Positions 19,544 to 28,776 of a DNA stretch of 64,000 bases are shown piece by piece. Position 1 is the first letter of the stretch. Each line of letters starts with the position of its first letter. The notes under the pieces are model-generated. The model was given only the letters and a program-made list of their open reading frames with translations, made no database searches and was not told where the DNA came from. Position numbers and translations under genes: made by a program. The DNA is from Microcoleus sp. FACHB-672 (GTDB taxonomy: Bacteria; Cyanobacteriota; Cyanobacteriia; Cyanobacteriales; Oscillatoriaceae). The stretch lies in contig NZ_JACJOU010000023.1 in the NCBI RefSeq assembly GCF_014695725.1, positions 52,348 through 116,347 of the forward strand, written 5' to 3'.

Positions 19544-20476
19544 TTATTCCTCAACTCGATAACCCAAATCAGCTAGATGTTGGCGCGATTGTCGCCATTT
19601 GGGCTGCACTTTAACAAACAGCTCTAAATAGACTTTACCATCAATTAACTTTTGCATTTGTTCACGGGCAGCACTGCCAATTTCTTTGAGCATACTGCCG
19701 CCTTTACCAATGAGAATTCCTTTTTGAGAATCGCGTTCGACGTGAATTGTGGCTAAAATTCGGGTTATTTTGGGTGTCTCTTCCACAATATCAATAACGA
19801 CAGCGACTGAGTGGGGAACTTCTTCGCGGGTGAGAAGTAAAATTTGCTCCCGGATCAGTTCGCCCATGATAAAGCGTTCAGGTTGATCGGTGACTAAGTC
19901 GGGAGGATAATAATAGGGACCGGCTTCTAAATGGTCGATTAAGAGTGTTTGCAGGGTGTCCAGTCCAGTGCCGGTGATAGCGGAGAATTTCACAATGGGC
20001 CATTTGTGGCCGGCAATCAATTGCTGATAACTCTCATCCAACTGTTCAGACTCTGAGGGTTGCTGGTCGATTTTGTTCAACCCTAAGATAACCGGCGTTT
20101 CAATGTTGTTCAAAAGTTCTGCAATGTAACGATCTCCGCCGCCGGCTGGGACGGAAGCATCCACAACAAACAAAATGACATCAACGGATCGGATGGCAAT
20201 TTGGGCGTTTTGCACCAGCACTTCCCCTAACTGGTGGTGGGGTTTGTGGATACCTGGAGTATCGACGAAAATCAACTGAGCTTCTGGAGTCGTTAGGATG
20301 CCTCTGAGCCGGTTGCGGGTGGTTTGCGCGACAGGCGAAGTAATTGCAATTTTTTGCCCCACCAGATAATTCATCAGGGTAGATTTGCCGACATTCGGGC
20401 GTCCGATAATGCCGATGAAGCCGGATTTAAACCCGGCAGGTGGGGTAGGGATTGGCGTAATATCTGAGATATTCAG
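19544..20476 (-). CDS. era: GTPase Era, with an irregular start
   Basis: Era is an essential GTPase that binds 16S rRNA and assists 30S maturation. G1 is read from the complement as GRPNVGKST, just ahead of the first ATG at 20374. Downstream are the switch region ending TTRNRLRGI, G3 VDTPG, G4 NKID, G5 FSAITG and a C-terminal KH domain with GILIGKGGSMLKEIG. The in-frame stretch upstream of the P-loop runs back to a TGA at 20510-20512. It has no ATG, GTG or TTG, only CTG, ATT and ATC codons. The CTG at 20476 has GAGG nine bases ahead and is used here. Alternatively, a one-base frameshift joins an ATG at 20513 (MTLEPITHEETDPEY). Starting at 20374 would delete the P-loop. Confidence 0.9.
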   Translation of the reverse strand: MNISDITPIPTPPAGFKSGFIGIIGRPNVGKSTLMNYLVGQKIAITSPVAQTTRNRLRGILTTPEAQLIFVDTPGIHKPHHQLGEVLVQNAQIAIRSVDVILFVVDASVPAGGGDRYIAELLNNIETPVILGLNKIDQQPSESEQLDESYQQLIAGHKWPIVKFSAITGTGLDTLQTLLIDHLEAGPYYYPPDLVTDQPERFIMGELIREQILLLTREEVPHSVAVVIDIVEETPKITRILATIHVERDSQKGILIGKGGSMLKEIGSAAREQMQKLIDGKVYLELFVKVQPKWRQSRQHLADLGYRVEE

Positions 20477-20756
20477 GATCAGTTTCCTCGTGCGTAATCG
20501 GCTCCAGTGTCATTTTATGCTAAGTGCCGGCAAAGCGACTGAACCTCTTGCTACAACCTTAAAAGCTTAAACTCGCTCACATCTAACTGTTTCCCTTATC
20601 TGCGGTTAAAAAACTTAAACACTCAACGTTTGTAAAAATTTACTTTGGGGATGAAAAAGCAAGACAATTCTTAGGCAATTTTCAACTTATCCTTGCCTAG
20701 CGAGAAGAGCGCACCTCGACTCATTCAGAAATTAGCTATTTTGGACGTTGCTTCTG

Positions 20757-21293
20757 TCAGACGATGTCAGTAGATTTTCTTTTTAAATCATAAGACACTT
20801 GCAACAATCCCGATTCAAATGTTTTAACGTCCTTCAACTCAAGTTCTGTTTCTAAGCTCGGATCTCGCACAATCAGTGGAATGCCATCTCCTAGAACTTT
20901 TGGGTGTATTGAAAGAATTAATTCATGTACAAACCCATGCTTCATAAAATAATAAATTGTTTCGGCTCCCCCAACTAACCAAATATCACCCCCACTTTGG
21001 TTAAGCAGCTTGTTAAGGAAGCTTTTTAAATCGCCACCCACAAATTCTACGTTATTATCTCTTTCACCGGCACGAGTTTTTGATAAAACCAACCCTTCCT
21101 TCCCTTTATATGGGTATTCTCCAAAACTCAAGGCTTGCTGATAGGTCTTATTCCCCATAATCAACGTGTCAATTTGGGTATAGAAGTCTGTGTAACCGTA
21201 ATCTTGATCTGTGAACAACCAATCCACATCGCCTGATGTTCTCGCAATGTATCCGTCAAGACTAGAAGCAATGAATAATCGGATTTTTCTCAT
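20757..21293 (-). CDS. Dihydrofolate reductase/RibD C-terminal family protein
   Basis: A small NADPH-dependent reductase-fold protein of 178 residues. It begins MRKIRLFIASSLDGYIAR, the family N-terminus, followed by DVDWLF, TLIMGNKTYQQAL and the nucleotide-binding DIWLVGGAETIYYFM. It ends in the HELILSIHPKVLGDGIPL strand pair. It is of the stand-alone RibD_C type rather than FolA: the substrate residues of true DHFR are not obvious, so the substrate is unknown. The frame can be read from 21404, but the ATG at 21293 gives the conserved N-terminus. It is a single gene in an AT-rich neighbourhood. Confidence 0.88.
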   Translation of the reverse strand: MRKIRLFIASSLDGYIARTSGDVDWLFTDQDYGYTDFYTQIDTLIMGNKTYQQALSFGEYPYKGKEGLVLSKTRAGERDNNVEFVGGDLKSFLNKLLNQSGGDIWLVGGAETIYYFMKHGFVHELILSIHPKVLGDGIPLIVRDPSLETELELKDVKTFESGLLQVSYDLKRKSTDIV

Positions 21294-22094
21294 GATTTTG
21301 CCACAAATCTTTAAACTTTGATCGAGAAATAAGGGCATTGAGCGTGATGATTTTATCACAAACGTGATTACATTTAAGGTAAGGACATTACTTGCAAATT
21401 TCAATACTTTAATTAATTATTAAATATTGTTGATTATAAAAATGTGTTTTTACTTAAAAGCCGATTAGTTTACAGTTCATCTAGATTTATACATTTTTAC
21501 AAAGTTAAACATAAAATAAAATTTAAAAGTATAAGCATCAAGTCTTTTTTATGACATAAATAAAAAATATTTATTTAAAAAATAACAGGAAAGTTCTAGG
21601 CGTAAACTCATGCGCTACAGAGGTAATGAGGGATTGCGCCGGCTCCACAGATCAAGGTAAAACTCTGAACTCCTCGATAATTTACTTTTAGGATTTATCC
21701 AAGTCAAGTAAAGTAGGTTGACTGAGTGCAAGAGACTGCTGCTGATATCTGGCAGGTTAAGAATGTGCTATCAGTAATTAAGTGTATGTTGGCATAATCA
21801 GCAAAGCCGGCACAAACGTGTGACCCACTGGCCATGCATCTAGCACACAAAATCGACGTTTGATAAATATAGCCGCCCTCGGCGCTCCAGAGTTGAGATA
21901 CCTAGAAAAACCTCTCCGCCTATAGATACCTTCAAACCTTGCAATACCCCTATCATCAAGAATTAAGACACTTTATTATCATGAATCTAGAACCGGCTAA
22001 AGCAATCAATGCGCTCAAGTTAGGTTGTGCACCATAAAAATAGAGACTTTTGAGCTTGTACAAGACAACATTACCCTAACGGGGAGAATCATCC
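21294..22094. other. Long non-coding gap upstream of the CHASE3/PAS kinase
   Basis: About 800 bases. The first 320 are very AT-rich and include runs of T and A; the rest is mixed, with several GCCGGC sites. No frame with a recognisable product is seen. An 18-codon frame at 21981 is too short to support. It may hold the kinase promoter or a small RNA; neither is shown. Confidence 0.4.
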
Positions 22095-25067
22095 ATGAAT
22101 GCCTTCGCGCCCAAACACCGGCGCTCCCGATGGTTTAATCTAGAGGTGCGCCGGCAAGGAGCGCTGATTATTGCCATCCCGGTCACCTGTCTGGTTACCT
22201 CATTGATTGCAATCGCTTGTTTGCGGGATATCGTTTCTAATGGTCGAAAACAAGAAGATCACAGCAGGCAAGTTGTGATAGAAGTCAATCGCGCACTCAC
22301 AAATATTGTGAGTGCTGAAACCGGCATCCGGGCTTACGCCCTTACCAAGCGTCCTGAATTTCTAGAACCCTATCAAGCGGCCAAGAGCAATTTGCCTGAG
22401 TCGCTAAAAAAACTTAGGAGTTTGGTTCAAAACAATCCCTCCCAAGCGCAACAAATCAAACAAATTCAACAAAGCGCTCAAGAAAGGATGAGCAGCTTTG
22501 AGCAAACGCTGATATTAATCAATCGTTTGGGCAAAACAACCAGCACATCGCCACAACTGAACGCTCAGCTGGTTGAGGGCAAATTGAGAATGGATACCTT
22601 GCGCCGGGAGATCGCTCAGTTTAGCACTGAAGAAGAAACCCGGTTGGGTCAGCTCAAGCGTTACGTCGTGCGAATGCGGGATCTCACCACCGGCTTTCAG
22701 TGGTTCGCCTTATTTTTTGGCTTGATCGGTGCGGGGACAGCTTGGCAATTATTTGACCGTTTAGAGCGCCAGCTCAGGAAGCGAGAAATAAGTTTGCAAG
22801 AAAGTAAAATTCGCATCCAAGCCGTTGTAGACAACGCCGCAGATGGAATTATCACCCTCGATGAGCGAGGGAACATTGAGTCTTTCAACCCTGCTGCAGA
22901 GCGGATCTTTGGCTATAAAATGGCACAAGTCACAGGGATGAATATCAGGCAGCTAATAGCGGAGCCGGCTCGCGAAGGTACGAGCAGCGATTCATTCAAC
23001 TACTTTTTAGCCACCCCAACCGCTAAAATCAGCTGCTGCCAGCGAGAAACCACGGGACGGCGCGAGGACGGCATCAGCTTCCCAATGGATTTAGCCATCA
23101 GCGAAATGCATCTCGCCCCAGAGCGCCTGTTCATTGCGATTTGCCGCGACATTACCGAGCGCCAGCAAGCCGATGAAACCGTGCGAAGCCAAGCACAACT
23201 GCTCGATTTGGCCAATGACAGCATCATCGTGCGCGACTTAAACGATAGAATTACCTACTGGAATCAGGGTGCCAGACATCTGTACGGATGGAAAAGTAAA
23301 GAAATACTCGGCCAAGAAGTTCACACGCTGTTAAAAACAGAATTTCCCCAACCCCTGGAGGCAATTAAACAAACGTTGCTCAATCAAGGCCGGTGGGAAG
23401 GACAGCTGGAACACACCAAGCGAGATGGGACAAAAGTGACCGTTTCCAGCCGGTGGACGCTACAGCGAGACGAAGAAGGCCAGCCGGCAGCCATCTTAGA
23501 AATTAATAACGATGTTACAGAGCGCCAGCGTTGGGTGCAAGTGCTGCGCGACTCACAGCAAATGTTACAGCTGGTGATGGACAACATCCCCCAGTTTATC
23601 TTTTGGAAAGATTGCAATTCCGTTTACCTGGGCTGCAATGACAACATTGCGTCGCTATTCGATTTAAATAGTCGCGCAGATATCATTGGGCTGACTGACT
23701 ACGATTTGCCGCTCAATCGCGAGGAAGCAGAACGCTATCATGCCCTTGACCGGCAGGTAATGGAAACAAACACGCCCATCTATCACATGGTTGAACCGTT
23801 ATCCTTAAATTTGCCTGATCGCAAAACGATTTGGGTCGATGCTAATAAAGTTCCCCTCACCGATGGAGCCGGCAATGTCGTGGGAATTTTAGGAACCTTT
23901 GAGGATATCACGGAGCGCCTGCACTCGGAGGCGGCTTTAGCCGAGAGCGAACAGCGCTTCCGTGTCAGCTTCGAGCAGGCGGCTGTGGGGATGGCCCAAG
24001 CCAACCTAGAGGGCCGGTTGATTATGGTGAATCAAAAGCTCTGTGAAATTATCGGTTACAGCCGCGAAGAACTTCTGCAAATGAAGTTTCAAGAGTTTAC
24101 TCACCCAGACGACCTCAACGCAGAGCTAGAATCCTTGCATCAACTGTTAGCCGGTGAAATTGAAAACTACTCGATAGAGAAGCGTTACATCCGCAAAGAT
24201 CGATTGCCGGTGTGGGTCAATATTAGTGTCTCGCTGCTGCGCGATTCCAATGGTGAACAAACGCTGATGGGAGCCGTTGAAGACATTACGTTTCGCAAGC
24301 AGGCGGAAGAAGCACTGCGAGGGCGAGCAGAAGAACTTTCACGCACCACAGCAATTTTGGCAAGAACTACCGCAAATTTAAAGAAACGCAATCAGGAACT
24401 CGACCAGTTTGCCTATGTCGTCTCCCACGACTTGAAAGCACCGCTACGGGCGATCTCTAACCTCAGCAGCTGGATAGAAGAAGACCTTGAAGAACACTTA
24501 ACCGAGGATACCCGGCATCAAATGAACCTGCTGCGCGGGCGCGTTCACCGCATGGAAGCGCTGATTGAGGCGCTGTTGCAGTATTCTCGTGTTGGGCGCA
24601 TAAAAAGTGCGTTAGAAACTGTCAGCGTTGCTGATTTGCTAGAAGATGTGCTTGATTCTCTGGCTCCACCGGCATCGTTCACTGTCGAAGTTGAACCGGA
24701 AATGCCGGCACTGGAGACAGAACGGTTACTCTTAGAGCAGGTTTTTGCCAATTTGATTGGCAATGCCATTAAACATAACCACCGGCAAGCCGGTCATGTG
24801 AAAATATCAGTAAAAGACCTCGGAGATTTTTACGAGTTTGCTGTGGCTGATGACGGCCCTGGCATTGCCCCTGAATATCATGAAAAAGTGTTTGTTATCT
24901 TTCAGACTTTGGAAGCTCGCGATAAGGTCGAGAACACCGGCATCGGTCTGTCGCTTGTTAAAAAAACTGTAGAAAACCAGGGGGGAACCGTCAAGCTAGC
25001 ATCCCAGGCAGGTCAAGGCGCTACTTTTAGCTTTACCTGGCCAAAGCAACCTATTGAACACCACTAA
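22095..25067 (+). CDS. CHASE3-PAS multi-domain sensor histidine kinase
   Basis: A membrane sensor kinase of 990 residues. A first membrane helix lies at about 22-45. A CHASE3 domain follows with the diagnostic ETGIRAYALTKRPEFLEPY, and a second helix at about 200-215. Four PAS units follow: near 240-355 (DNAADGIITLDERGNIESFNPAAERIFGY), 365-480, 490-610 and 618-740, each closing with a DITER-like motif. The kinase core has phospho-acceptor His778 in YVVSHDLKAPLRA, an N-box NLIGNAIKHN, and G-boxes DDGPGIAPEY and NTGIGLSLVKK. The core resembles phytochrome-type kinases. The next gene, a response regulator, nearly abuts it, so they are a likely cognate pair. Confidence 0.93.
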   Translation: MNAFAPKHRRSRWFNLEVRRQGALIIAIPVTCLVTSLIAIACLRDIVSNGRKQEDHSRQVVIEVNRALTNIVSAETGIRAYALTKRPEFLEPYQAAKSNLPESLKKLRSLVQNNPSQAQQIKQIQQSAQERMSSFEQTLILINRLGKTTSTSPQLNAQLVEGKLRMDTLRREIAQFSTEEETRLGQLKRYVVRMRDLTTGFQWFALFFGLIGAGTAWQLFDRLERQLRKREISLQESKIRIQAVVDNAADGIITLDERGNIESFNPAAERIFGYKMAQVTGMNIRQLIAEPAREGTSSDSFNYFLATPTAKISCCQRETTGRREDGISFPMDLAISEMHLAPERLFIAICRDITERQQADETVRSQAQLLDLANDSIIVRDLNDRITYWNQGARHLYGWKSKEILGQEVHTLLKTEFPQPLEAIKQTLLNQGRWEGQLEHTKRDGTKVTVSSRWTLQRDEEGQPAAILEINNDVTERQRWVQVLRDSQQMLQLVMDNIPQFIFWKDCNSVYLGCNDNIASLFDLNSRADIIGLTDYDLPLNREEAERYHALDRQVMETNTPIYHMVEPLSLNLPDRKTIWVDANKVPLTDGAGNVVGILGTFEDITERLHSEAALAESEQRFRVSFEQAAVGMAQANLEGRLIMVNQKLCEIIGYSREELLQMKFQEFTHPDDLNAELESLHQLLAGEIENYSIEKRYIRKDRLPVWVNISVSLLRDSNGEQTLMGAVEDITFRKQAEEALRGRAEELSRTTAILARTTANLKKRNQELDQFAYVVSHDLKAPLRAISNLSSWIEEDLEEHLTEDTRHQMNLLRGRVHRMEALIEALLQYSRVGRIKSALETVSVADLLEDVLDSLAPPASFTVEVEPEMPALETERLLLEQVFANLIGNAIKHNHRQAGHVKISVKDLGDFYEFAVADDGPGIAPEYHEKVFVIFQTLEARDKVENTGIGLSLVKKTVENQGGTVKLASQAGQGATFSFTWPKQPIEHH

Positions 25068-25083
25068 AATGATGGAAGAAACG

Positions 25084-25500
25084 ATGATTCATCTCCTGCT
25101 TGTAGAGGACGATGAGGTTGATGTGATGAATGTCCGACGAGCATTTAAAAAAAACAACATCACGAATCCTCTCTACGTGGCAAATAATGGTTTAGAAGCG
25201 CTGTTTATGTTACGCGGCAATGGGGAAGCGCCGTTGATTCCGGCTAAGCGCCGCCTAATTTTGCTCGATATCAATATGCCCAAAATGAATGGAATTGAGT
25301 TTTTACGGGAATTGCGTGCGGACAATTCCCTGAAATCCATCCCAGTGATTGTCCTGACGACCTCGAATGAAGATAAAGATAAGGTGGAAGCTTATCACTT
25401 AAATGTTGCGGGATACATTCTTAAACCCGTAACATTCTCTAGCTTTGTTGATGCGATTGCGACGCTTAACAAATATTGGACACTGAGTGAAATTCCTTAG
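25084..25500 (+). CDS. Single-domain response regulator, Rcp1-like
   Basis: A stand-alone receiver domain of 138 residues with no output domain. It has the acidic pair in LLVEDDEVDVMNVRRAF, phospho-acceptor Asp in LILLDINMPKMNGIEFL, the switch Thr in VIVLTTSNED and the Lys in YILKPVTF. It resembles Rcp1, the partner of cyanobacterial phytochrome Cph1. The frame is open from 25054, inside the end of the kinase gene. The ATG at 25084 is preferred because GGAAG stands six bases ahead and the domain begins right after it. Placement directly behind the CHASE3-PAS kinase makes it the probable phosphate acceptor. Confidence 0.92.
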   Translation: MIHLLLVEDDEVDVMNVRRAFKKNNITNPLYVANNGLEALFMLRGNGEAPLIPAKRRLILLDINMPKMNGIEFLRELRADNSLKSIPVIVLTTSNEDKDKVEAYHLNVAGYILKPVTFSSFVDAIATLNKYWTLSEIP

Positions 25501-25826
25501 GGAAAAGCGGTTTTTCAGGGCTGGATGCTGAATTTGATCAGGTTATCCGGAAAGATTGAGTGGGGCGATGTAATGCGTGCCTGCAACCACACCCACTCAT
25601 CCTAAACACAGGTAGGCTGAGTGCCGGCATCCAACAAGCTTAGAATTTTCAGTTAATTTGTGAGTTTATTTAATTTTCAATGCTTAATTTATAAGTTTTC
25701 TCCTGTCATGAACCCTAAGTTTTTAGATAGGAATTGCTTACTTTAACCGACATTAAATCCCCCTTGGGGGGGATGGCACCGCAGGGCAACTACCAATTAA
25801 ATCGAAGGAAGCACAGCTGAAAGCGG
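25501..25826. other. Gap between the response regulator and the cyanobacteriochrome gene
   Basis: About 326 bases without a gene. A short C-rich/G-rich palindrome (CCCCCTTGGGGGG) lies near 25762. It separates the first kinase/regulator pair from the next sensor, so transcription of the latter may be independent. Confidence 0.4.
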
Positions 25827-28163
25827 ATGGTCATGGAAGAAACTTTTGAAATCTTAGTGGTTGATGATGATGAAGTGGATCGCATGGCAGTCTGCCGAGC
25901 GCTGAAAGCTGCGGGTTTGGCGGTGGAAGTTTCGGAAGCTGCTGATTATGCGGGAGCGATCGCCGCGTTGAAACTACAATCTTTTGATTGCGTGTTGGTT
26001 GACTACTGCCTGCCAGATGCGGATGGCATCGCTCTGGTGCAAGCGGTGCGTGATGCCGGCATCAATGTTGCAGTCATTGCCCTAACAGGTCAGGAAGACG
26101 CGCAAGTTGCGGTTGAGCTAATGAAAGCTGGAGCGTCTGACTATCTTTCTAAGGGGAAACTCTCACCAGAAATTTTATCGAGCCGGCTGCACAATGTTAT
26201 TCGCATTCACCGAGCTGAAATCCAAGCAGCCCAAGCAACCGAAAAGCTGAAGGAAAGTGAAGAGCGCTATCGGCTAGTTTTGGAAGGCTCTAACGATGGC
26301 ATTTGGGATTGGGATATTTCTCACAATAAGCTTTATTCTAATGATCGATTTTTTGAGATTATAGGTGTTCCTAGAAGTGAATTTTATTACGGAAGTTTAG
26401 AATATTTTTACGAACGCATTCACCCGGACGATCAGCTTAGAATTAAAGATGCCATTGTCTCCCATTTAGAGTTGGGAGGAGATTGCAATTTAGAGTTACG
26501 CATTCGCCACGCTAACGGACAATACCGCTATTGCTCCTGTCGGGGAAAAGCTCAGCGAAATGAGCAGGGAATGGCGGTGCGAGTCGCCGGCACGATTAGT
26601 GATATCACAGAGCGCAAGCAAGCGGAAAAAGAGTTACTGAAGCAGCACCAACGGTCGCACTTATTTGCTGAATTGACACTTAAAATCCGCCAGTCTTTGC
26701 AAATTGAAGAAATTCTTCAAACCACAGTTAACGAAATTCTCCAACTGCTGGGAACTGATCGAGTGGTTATTTACCGGATCTGGCAAGATGGTTCAGGAAC
26801 GGTGGTTACAGAAGCAGCGCTTCCCGGCATTAAAGCAATTGAGGGACAAAATATTATAGACACTTGTTTTCGAGAGTCATACATAGAGCGATACCGGGGG
26901 GGGCGAATTAGTGCGATCACTGACGTGGCACAGGCGAACCTGCAACCTTGCCATGCGGAATTGTTAAACCGGCTGGATGTGAAAGCAAACTTGGTGGTGC
27001 CGATTCTGCAACGGGACGAATTGTGGGGCTTGTTGATCGCCCATCAGTGCGCCAATGCACGCCAGTGGACAAGCTTTGAGACTGAACTTTTGCAACAATT
27101 GGCTGATCAAGTGAGCATTGCGTTGGCTCAAGCTCAACTTCTAGAGAGAGAAACGCGTGCCTCCCAGCAACTAGCTGAGCAAAATATCACGCTAGGGCAA
27201 GCTTTAGAGGATCTCAAACAAACGCAAGCCCAGCTGATTCAAGCAGAAAAAATGTCTGGTTTGGGACAGTTGGTTGCCGGCATCGCTCATGAAATTAACA
27301 ACCCAGTAACGTTTATTTACAGCAATATTACGCCGGCACAACAATATATTCAAGATTTATTAGCTCTGCTGAATCTGTACCAGGAATACTATCCCGACCC
27401 GGTGCCGGCAATTCAAGTTGCCGCCGAAGAACTTGACATCGATTTCATAATATCAGATTTAATTAAGGTGCTGTCGTCAATGAAAGTCGGGGCTGAACGT
27501 ATTCGCCAGATCGTGTTATCTTTACGAAACTTTTCACGACTGGATGAAGCGAAAATGAAGCCGGTTGATATTCACGAAGGACTTGATAATACTTTATTGC
27601 TGTTGCAACACCGGCTAGAAGAAAAGACGGATTCTCACAATATAGAGATTGTCAAAGAATATGGCAACTTACCGCCGGTTGAATGTCATGCCGGCCAGCT
27701 CAACCAAGTGTTTATGAATATCCTCAGCAATGCGATTGAAGTCCTGGAGGAAGCAGAGAAGCATGAGGTCTCTGAGGGAAATGGAAATCATCATTCTAAA
27801 GCTGCCTTGCCTTGTATTCGCATTCGCACGGAAGCAGCCGGTTCTGAGTACGTGAGTATCTCAATTTCTGACAACGGTCCCGGTATGACGGAAGAAGTGT
27901 GCCGGCGTCTGTTTGAGCCGTTTTTTACAACGAAGCCGGTGGGTAAAGGGACGGGGTTGGGATTGGCGATCAGTTATCAAATTGTGGTTGAAAAACACGG
28001 GGGTGAACTGCAATGTATTTCAGCCCCCGGAGAGGGGGCAACGTTTGTGATTAAAATCCCAATTCAGCAAGACTCGCCGGCACGTAACATTCAAGGAGAT
28101 AGTTGTCCTTTGCTGTCACACCCTCAGAGAAAAGCCGTTGAAGTTTTGGAACCGAACAGTTAA
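25827..28163 (+). CDS. REC-PAS-GAF-histidine kinase with a DXCF-type cyanobacteriochrome GAF
   Basis: A soluble sensor kinase of 778 residues. A receiver domain (about 8-125) has the acidic DDDE and Asp59 in LVDYCLPDADG. PAS (about 145-265) ends in SDITERKQAE. The GAF (about 285-435) carries DTCF with Cys347 and PCH with Cys375-His376, followed by VKANLVVPIL and LWGLLIAHQC. These are signature blocks of cyanobacteriochromes. DXCF plus the canonical Cys, 28 residues apart as in TePixJ from memory, predicts a bilin with two thioether links. A helical linker leads to the kinase with His488 in GIAHEINNP, N-box NILSNAIEV and G-boxes DNGPGM and GKGTGLGLAI. It follows another kinase and regulator, pointing to a light-signalling locus. 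Confidence 0.9.
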   Translation: MVMEETFEILVVDDDEVDRMAVCRALKAAGLAVEVSEAADYAGAIAALKLQSFDCVLVDYCLPDADGIALVQAVRDAGINVAVIALTGQEDAQVAVELMKAGASDYLSKGKLSPEILSSRLHNVIRIHRAEIQAAQATEKLKESEERYRLVLEGSNDGIWDWDISHNKLYSNDRFFEIIGVPRSEFYYGSLEYFYERIHPDDQLRIKDAIVSHLELGGDCNLELRIRHANGQYRYCSCRGKAQRNEQGMAVRVAGTISDITERKQAEKELLKQHQRSHLFAELTLKIRQSLQIEEILQTTVNEILQLLGTDRVVIYRIWQDGSGTVVTEAALPGIKAIEGQNIIDTCFRESYIERYRGGRISAITDVAQANLQPCHAELLNRLDVKANLVVPILQRDELWGLLIAHQCANARQWTSFETELLQQLADQVSIALAQAQLLERETRASQQLAEQNITLGQALEDLKQTQAQLIQAEKMSGLGQLVAGIAHEINNPVTFIYSNITPAQQYIQDLLALLNLYQEYYPDPVPAIQVAAEELDIDFIISDLIKVLSSMKVGAERIRQIVLSLRNFSRLDEAKMKPVDIHEGLDNTLLLLQHRLEEKTDSHNIEIVKEYGNLPPVECHAGQLNQVFMNILSNAIEVLEEAEKHEVSEGNGNHHSKAALPCIRIRTEAAGSEYVSISISDNGPGMTEEVCRRLFEPFFTTKPVGKGTGLGLAISYQIVVEKHGGELQCISAPGEGATFVIKIPIQQDSPARNIQGDSCPLLSHPQRKAVEVLEPNS

Positions 28164-28263
28164 GCTAATTCGGGTTTATTTTTGTTTTTTTACCCCAGAT
28201 AGGTTAACCGTTGGGGTCTAGGGATTATAAGTTTTAAAATTTTTGTCATAGTTTTTTTTCTGT

Positions 28264-28776
28264 TTATGAATCCCAAGCGCCGGCGTTTTGAATGCCATAC
28301 TCTTGTCGCAGGGAATTTAAGTCTTGATCCATTACGGTATTCGCATCAATATAAGCATCAATCTTTTTGCGAACTGTACCGCCTTGAGCAACGCCTTGCC
28401 AGTAAAATTGCCAGACTTGCAGAGGATCGTAATAAGTAGAACCCCAAGATTTCCCGCGCAGCGACTGCCAAAGCAGTTCTAGAAATACAAGAAAACTCTG
28501 AGCGTAATAATACCAGGGTCTGCGCCAAGTCAGGGCGCTGAGCAAAAAGCCGATTAGCCGTAATTCTTGCTCTAAATTGGTGTTATAGCCGGTGACAACG
28601 TGCATGATATCGTGCCGCTGCAAGTCACGCCAGGGAATGCGAATTCTTCCTACCCAAAGGTCTTGATTTTGGACAAAACTAGGATTCGCTCGGTAATATT
28701 TTTCCAAACCCTGGCGCAGCGTCAAGCTTTCCGGTTTGCCGGTTGTATCGGGGTCAGGGGTAACAGTTTCACTCAT
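28264..28776 (-). CDS. COQ4-like protein
   Basis: A soluble helical protein of 170 residues from the ATG at 28776 (MSETVTPDPD). It contains HDIMHVVTGY and, eleven residues after the second His, a Glu in NLEQE. This matches the HDxxHx11E metal-binding motif of COQ4, which in eukaryotes acts in coenzyme Q biosynthesis. Other family-like segments are LRQGLEKYYRANP and the aromatic WRRPWYYYAQSFLVFLELLWQSLRG. Cyanobacteria make plastoquinone rather than ubiquinone, so the reaction here is not known. The frame can be read 19 codons further up, but that part lacks family features. It stands alone, convergent with the cyanobacteriochrome gene and divergent from the ketosynthase operon. Confidence 0.75.
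   Translation of the reverse strand: MSETVTPDPDTTGKPESLTLRQGLEKYYRANPSFVQNQDLWVGRIRIPWRDLQRHDIMHVVTGYNTNLEQELRLIGFLLSALTWRRPWYYYAQSFLVFLELLWQSLRGKSWGSTYYDPLQVWQFYWQGVAQGGTVRKKIDAYIDANTVMDQDLNSLRQEYGIQNAGAWDS

Noticed and set aside
20374..20374. ATG at 20374 as the era start
   Set aside because: It would remove the P-loop needed for GTP binding, which is encoded in frame just upstream.
28190..28225. ACCCCA/TGGGGT hairpin between convergent genes as a rho-independent terminator
   Set aside because: The T run lies before the stem on the plus strand and the minus strand has A residues after it, so it does not fit either direction.
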